NCBI RefSeq assembly: GCF_041734735.1
Contig: NC_134882.1
Location: 20,570,928-20,634,927 of the forward strand
DNA: 64,000 bases
Reading direction: 5' to 3'
DNA from: Babylonia areolata
Taxonomy: Eukaryota > Mollusca > Gastropoda > Neogastropoda > Buccinidae
A program made the position numbers and the translations under genes. The stretch's first letter is position 1. Each line of letters starts with the position of its first letter. The notes below the pieces were generated by a model. That model was not told the DNA's origin. It saw only the letters and a list, made by a program, of their open reading frames with translations, and searched no databases. Below, piece after piece: positions 60,547 through 64,000 of this stretch.

Positions 60547-61620
60547 GTTTAATTTATAAACTGAACACGTTTGCTTGCTTTTATTTACAAAAATATATTT
60601 AATTTTTTTCTGATGTTCCGGTCCGATCCTTATTCAGAAAATGTAATACTGATACAAATACGCACCTCTCTCTTTACTATTGTTTGTGGGTTTTGTCACT
60701 TTTCTTTTCAAATAACGAAATGATCTCTAGTACTTTTTTTTCACACACAAAAATCAAGACAAGCATGGAGTCTGCATTATGTTTGGTTCTCCAAAACACG
60801 CACCTCCCGTCATACCACGTGGGGGGACCGCAGTTGAACTTAGACAACACATGCCCTCCCTTTGTTATTGTTCGCCCAGCAACCAACCAGACGAGAAGGC
60901 CGGAGACAGGAAGCAGTCGTTGATCATGCGCGTAAGGAGTTCCCGGAAATAGGATATTTTGTTGCAGACGATCAGTTCGTCGGCGAACGAAGATCGTTCA
61001 ACTACAAGATTATTTGTTTCAGTATATACAAGGAACCAAATCGGAATCTATTCACAAAAGTAAGATAGATAGAAACGTTGCATTTAGTGTGGAATAGGAC
61101 ATTACTCATGGCATGCGAGCAGTGGTAAGGCATCTTGACACCATCACCATATATCATCTTGTCCGCACATCATCCCACTTCCCAGCATCTTCGCATTACT
61201 GAAATTGATGTCTCCCAAATTCCAGTGTTGACAGTTTGTTTGTTTTGTTTTGTTATTTCTTTTTCTTTCTTTGATCTTTTGATATTTTTGCGACCATCGT
61301 TCCACTACATGAATGCAAATGGTATTGACTTTTTACTGGAAAGAATGGGCGGGTCTTAAGTTGATGAAAGCCGGGGAAAAAAACAAACAACTTGTCACCA
61401 GCTCATTACACGTATTCGTAGACCTTTACGTTTCATACTGTTACAGATTTATGTAATAGTGTTATATTGATTACACTTAAGTGAGTTATTGATATTTGCA
61501 AAGTTGATTTGGCGCCCCAGTGTTCCCCCAGAAACGTGCCATTCACTTTAACTTGACCAGTGATGTCAGACAGTTCCAGGATTGGGAATGTGAGCGGAGA
61601 GGGACTGGGGGTGTGGGCTG

Positions 61621-61659
<39 letters not shown>

Positions 61660-62080
61660 ATACATGTGTGTGTGTGAGAGAGATAGCGGGAGTCAGAGAG
61701 AGAGTGAGAGAATACATGCACATATAATGACACAGTATGTAGTAGAGCATAAACATGCCCATTTCCACACACCCAGTTACACACTGTCTGTTCTATCAGT
61801 GTTAATAGTATTACAGGTATGTATTGATCATGATAAATTAGATAATGTTGTTTATGATCTAATTAAATGCTAAGATTAGTTAACCAGGCCTCTTTTTTAA
61901 GATAATATAAAATTATTATTATATATATATGTTTTTTCTTCTTCTAAAATTCTATACTTATACTCGCATACATACAAACAATGCACAGATTAAAAAAACA
62001 TGATTTTCAGTTTTTCAAATACGCATTCTTTGTTTCTGTCTTGAATCTCTCACCTTTCCTTTGTTCTTTCAGTTTAGCTT
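60547..62080. other. Divergent spacer between the uncharacterised gene and EXOC1
   Basis: Probable promoter area of both genes. It has a short (GT)n at 61624-61660 and no clear TATA element. An untranslated EXOC1 first exon may lie here but cannot be placed. Confidence 0.4.
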
Positions 62081-62084
62081 TGTT

Positions 62085-62475
62085 AAAAAGGAAGGTGGCA
62101 CAATGGTTAAGACGCTCATCTGCCATTATAGAGTCCTTGAGGGTCTGGGCTTGAATACCATTCTCGCCTTTTTTTCTAGAGTTTGACTGGAAAATCAAAC
62201 TTAGTGTTTAGTCACTAGGATGAGACAAGTAACTTAGGTCATGTGTGCAGTACAATCTTGGCACACTGAAAAAGAACCCAAGGTTATGAGAGTTGTCCTC
62301 AGGTAAAATTCTATAGGAGAAATCCACTCAGATAGGTACACAAATATATATGCATGCACTCAAGGCCTGAATAAGCATTTTGGGTTACGCTGCTGGTCAG
62401 GTATCTGCCTAGCAGATGTGGTGTAGCGTATATGGATTTGTCCAAGTGCAGTTACACCTTGAGAAACTGAAACTG
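62085..62475 (+). mobile_element. SINE-C copy, near full length
   Basis: Head ggtggcacaatggttaagac, B-box-like ggtctgggcttgaatacca, shared core, then ttacgctgctggtcaggtat and agcgtatatggatttgtcca. Confidence 0.75.
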
Positions 62476-62538
62476 ATTTGTTAAATTTACACATGAACAT
62501 GTATGGTCACTCACACATACATAGACATACAAGCATAT

Positions 62539-62540
<2 letters not shown>

Positions 62541-62625
<85 letters not shown>
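62541..62625. repeat. (CA)n microsatellite before EXOC1
   Basis: About 42 units with one TACA interruption; a 13-C run follows at about 62710. Confidence 0.95.
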
Positions 62626-62627
<2 letters not shown>

Positions 62628-62851
62628 GATGAGTGCACACACTCACACACACCTACCACTGAACTCAAACTTGTATAACTTTCCCACTTACCCATCGAAA
62701 ACATAATCTCCCCCCCCCCCCCCTCCTCTATTTCTGTCTCTCTTTCATTCACTCACTCACATTTTTTCCATAATTCTCTTATGCACTCTTGCAGACATAA
62801 TCTCCAGCATTCATTGACTCAGCACCTCAGGCTGCACAGTGCAAGGCAGAC

Positions 62852-62978
62852 ATGTCTGCCACAGTGAAACAGCGGCTTCAGCAGGAGCTGTTCCTGCCTA
62901 ATGATGAGCGCCTGATTTCCATGGTGCCTGTCTTCAAGGTGCCACGCAAACGCAAGAGCAGCTACCTCTGTGCTGTTT
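62852..62978 (+). CDS. EXOC1: EXOC1 coding exon 1
   Basis: 42 codons plus one base from ATG to donor T|GTGAGT; PNDERLISMV and VPRKRKSSYLCAV match Sec3. Confidence 0.94.
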
Positions 62979-64000
62979 GTGAGTATTTATTTATTTACTA
63001 TTAACGGGTTCTTAGCTGAATGAAAATGTTTTGTGTCTTGATTTTCCTGGATTCCTGGAGAGAGAGAGAGAGAGAGATATGCAACAAAATGAAGTAGTGT
63101 AGTGGAGTAAACGCAACTGCTTTTTATTTTTTACATTCAGTCCTGAAGGCAAAAAACAGCAACACAAAAACAACACCCCCCCCCAAACCCCCCACCTCCC
63201 CCCGACCCTCCAAAAGAAACAAGCAGAAAACTCAACACACAACTGAACTAGAAACAAGTTAAAAAATGAAGAAGAACAACAACAAAAAAAGAAAAAAGAA
63301 GAAGTAGAAGAAAAAAAAAAAAGAGAAACAGGAAGAAAGCCTCACATACACTCTGACACATGAAAAAAACTTATAAATGAAAACATGCTTGTAAGATATC
63401 TATGAACAAAGACACACTTCATAGTGTATGCGTGCACGTGCGCGCGTGCGTGTTTGTATGTGTGTGTGTGTGTGTGTGTTTGCATGTTTGTGTGTGTGTG
63501 CCTGTTTGTGTGTGTGACTGTGAGTGTGTGCGTGCATGTGCACATGTGTTTGTCCCACAGTAAACTTAACATTCCCATTGTCTTGACAACCACATGTTTG
63601 TAAAGGGACTTAATATGAATCACTAAAGTGCTCTTTTTTTAATTTGTTTAATTTTTTGCGTTCTTTGTTTTGCTTTTTGGGTCTGTTTGTTTTAGTGTGG
63701 CAAATTCAGCAGGAATCACAAATGAATTGTGAAGGCTTTGCCTCTCTTCTTGATTTCTGTGTTTGCGTATGAATTATGACTACACATTTTTACAGCCCTA
63801 CCTTTGTAAATACACATTTTTGCAGTCTTACTTTGATACAAATACACATTTTTACAGTCCTACCTTTCATGTTGGAAATAACCCTTGATTAAGTTAAGTT
63901 CACTAGACATGATATCATTGTACCTAGAGTATTCCTGTTTTCCTTGCAGTGAACACATCAGAGACACAGGTGAGCGCCCACCTGTACCAAGTGAAGAAGG
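62852..64000 (+). CDS. EXOC1: EXOC1 (exocyst Sec3 subunit), 5' two coding exons, runs off the window
   Basis: Exon 62852-62978 encodes MSATVKQRLQQELFLPNDER, then LISMVPVFKVPRKRKSSYLC. It ends in phase 1 at GTGAGT and joins exon 63950-64000, which reads NTSETQVSAHLYQVKK. This matches the start of human EXOC1 (PNDERLLSIV, basic cluster, FLCATV, VKVKK), the beginning of the PIP2- and Rho-binding PH-like domain. EXOC1 is the exocyst subunit that marks membrane sites for tethering secretory vesicles. The acceptor-like cttgcag at 62794 suggests the ATG sits in a second exon with a separate 5'UTR exon upstream. Only about the first 60 of roughly 900 residues lie in the window. Confidence 0.95.
63950..64000 (+). 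CDS. EXOC1: EXOC1 coding exon 2 (cut by window end)
   Basis: Acceptor ttccttgcag; NTSETQVSAHLYQVKK continues the EXOC1 frame to the last base. Confidence 0.92.

Overview
The window is a repeat-rich animal nuclear region. Four spliced protein-coding genes can be reconstructed from open exon blocks flanked by GT/GC...AG sites with matching phases. The organism is most likely a gastropod mollusc. This is inferred from very dense (CA)n/(GT)n arrays, several tRNA-headed SINE families with shared central modules, and old non-LTR retrotransposon fragments. No sequence shown here fixes the species.

Layout. 1-7.2 kb: intergenic, with microsatellites, two tRNA-SINEs and a decayed reverse-transcriptase fragment. 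7.97-32.93 kb (minus): a 19-exon, 1270-residue macro-PARP of PARP14/PARP10 type (RRM-like N-terminus, KH-like repeats, one macro domain, C-terminal ADP-ribosyltransferase), with all 18 junctions in phase. 33.1 kb: a tandem GAAA interferon-stimulated response element (ISRE)-like site about 200 bp before its start codon. 34.22-41.92 kb (plus): FRG1, 8 exons, 269 residues, head-to-head with the PARP gene. 46.52-60.55 kb (minus): an unrecognised spliced gene, tail-to-tail with FRG1, whose last coding segment is copied about ten times downstream. 62.85 kb to the window end (plus): the first two coding exons of EXOC1 (Sec3).

Three things stand out. (1) The macro-PARP appears to keep the full H-Y-E catalytic triad, which vertebrate PARP14 and PARP10 lack, and has a Cys cluster in the catalytic domain; together with the ISRE-like site this suggests an interferon-type antiviral ADP-ribosylation gene in an invertebrate. 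(2) Exon edges have been copied in tandem into neighbouring introns or 3' flank at several places in three different genes. (3) Several 5' splice sites on the minus strand are formed by, or lie within tens of bases of, long (GT)n arrays or minisatellites.

No rRNA gene, convincing functional tRNA gene, CRISPR array, LTR retroelement or Polinton was recognised.
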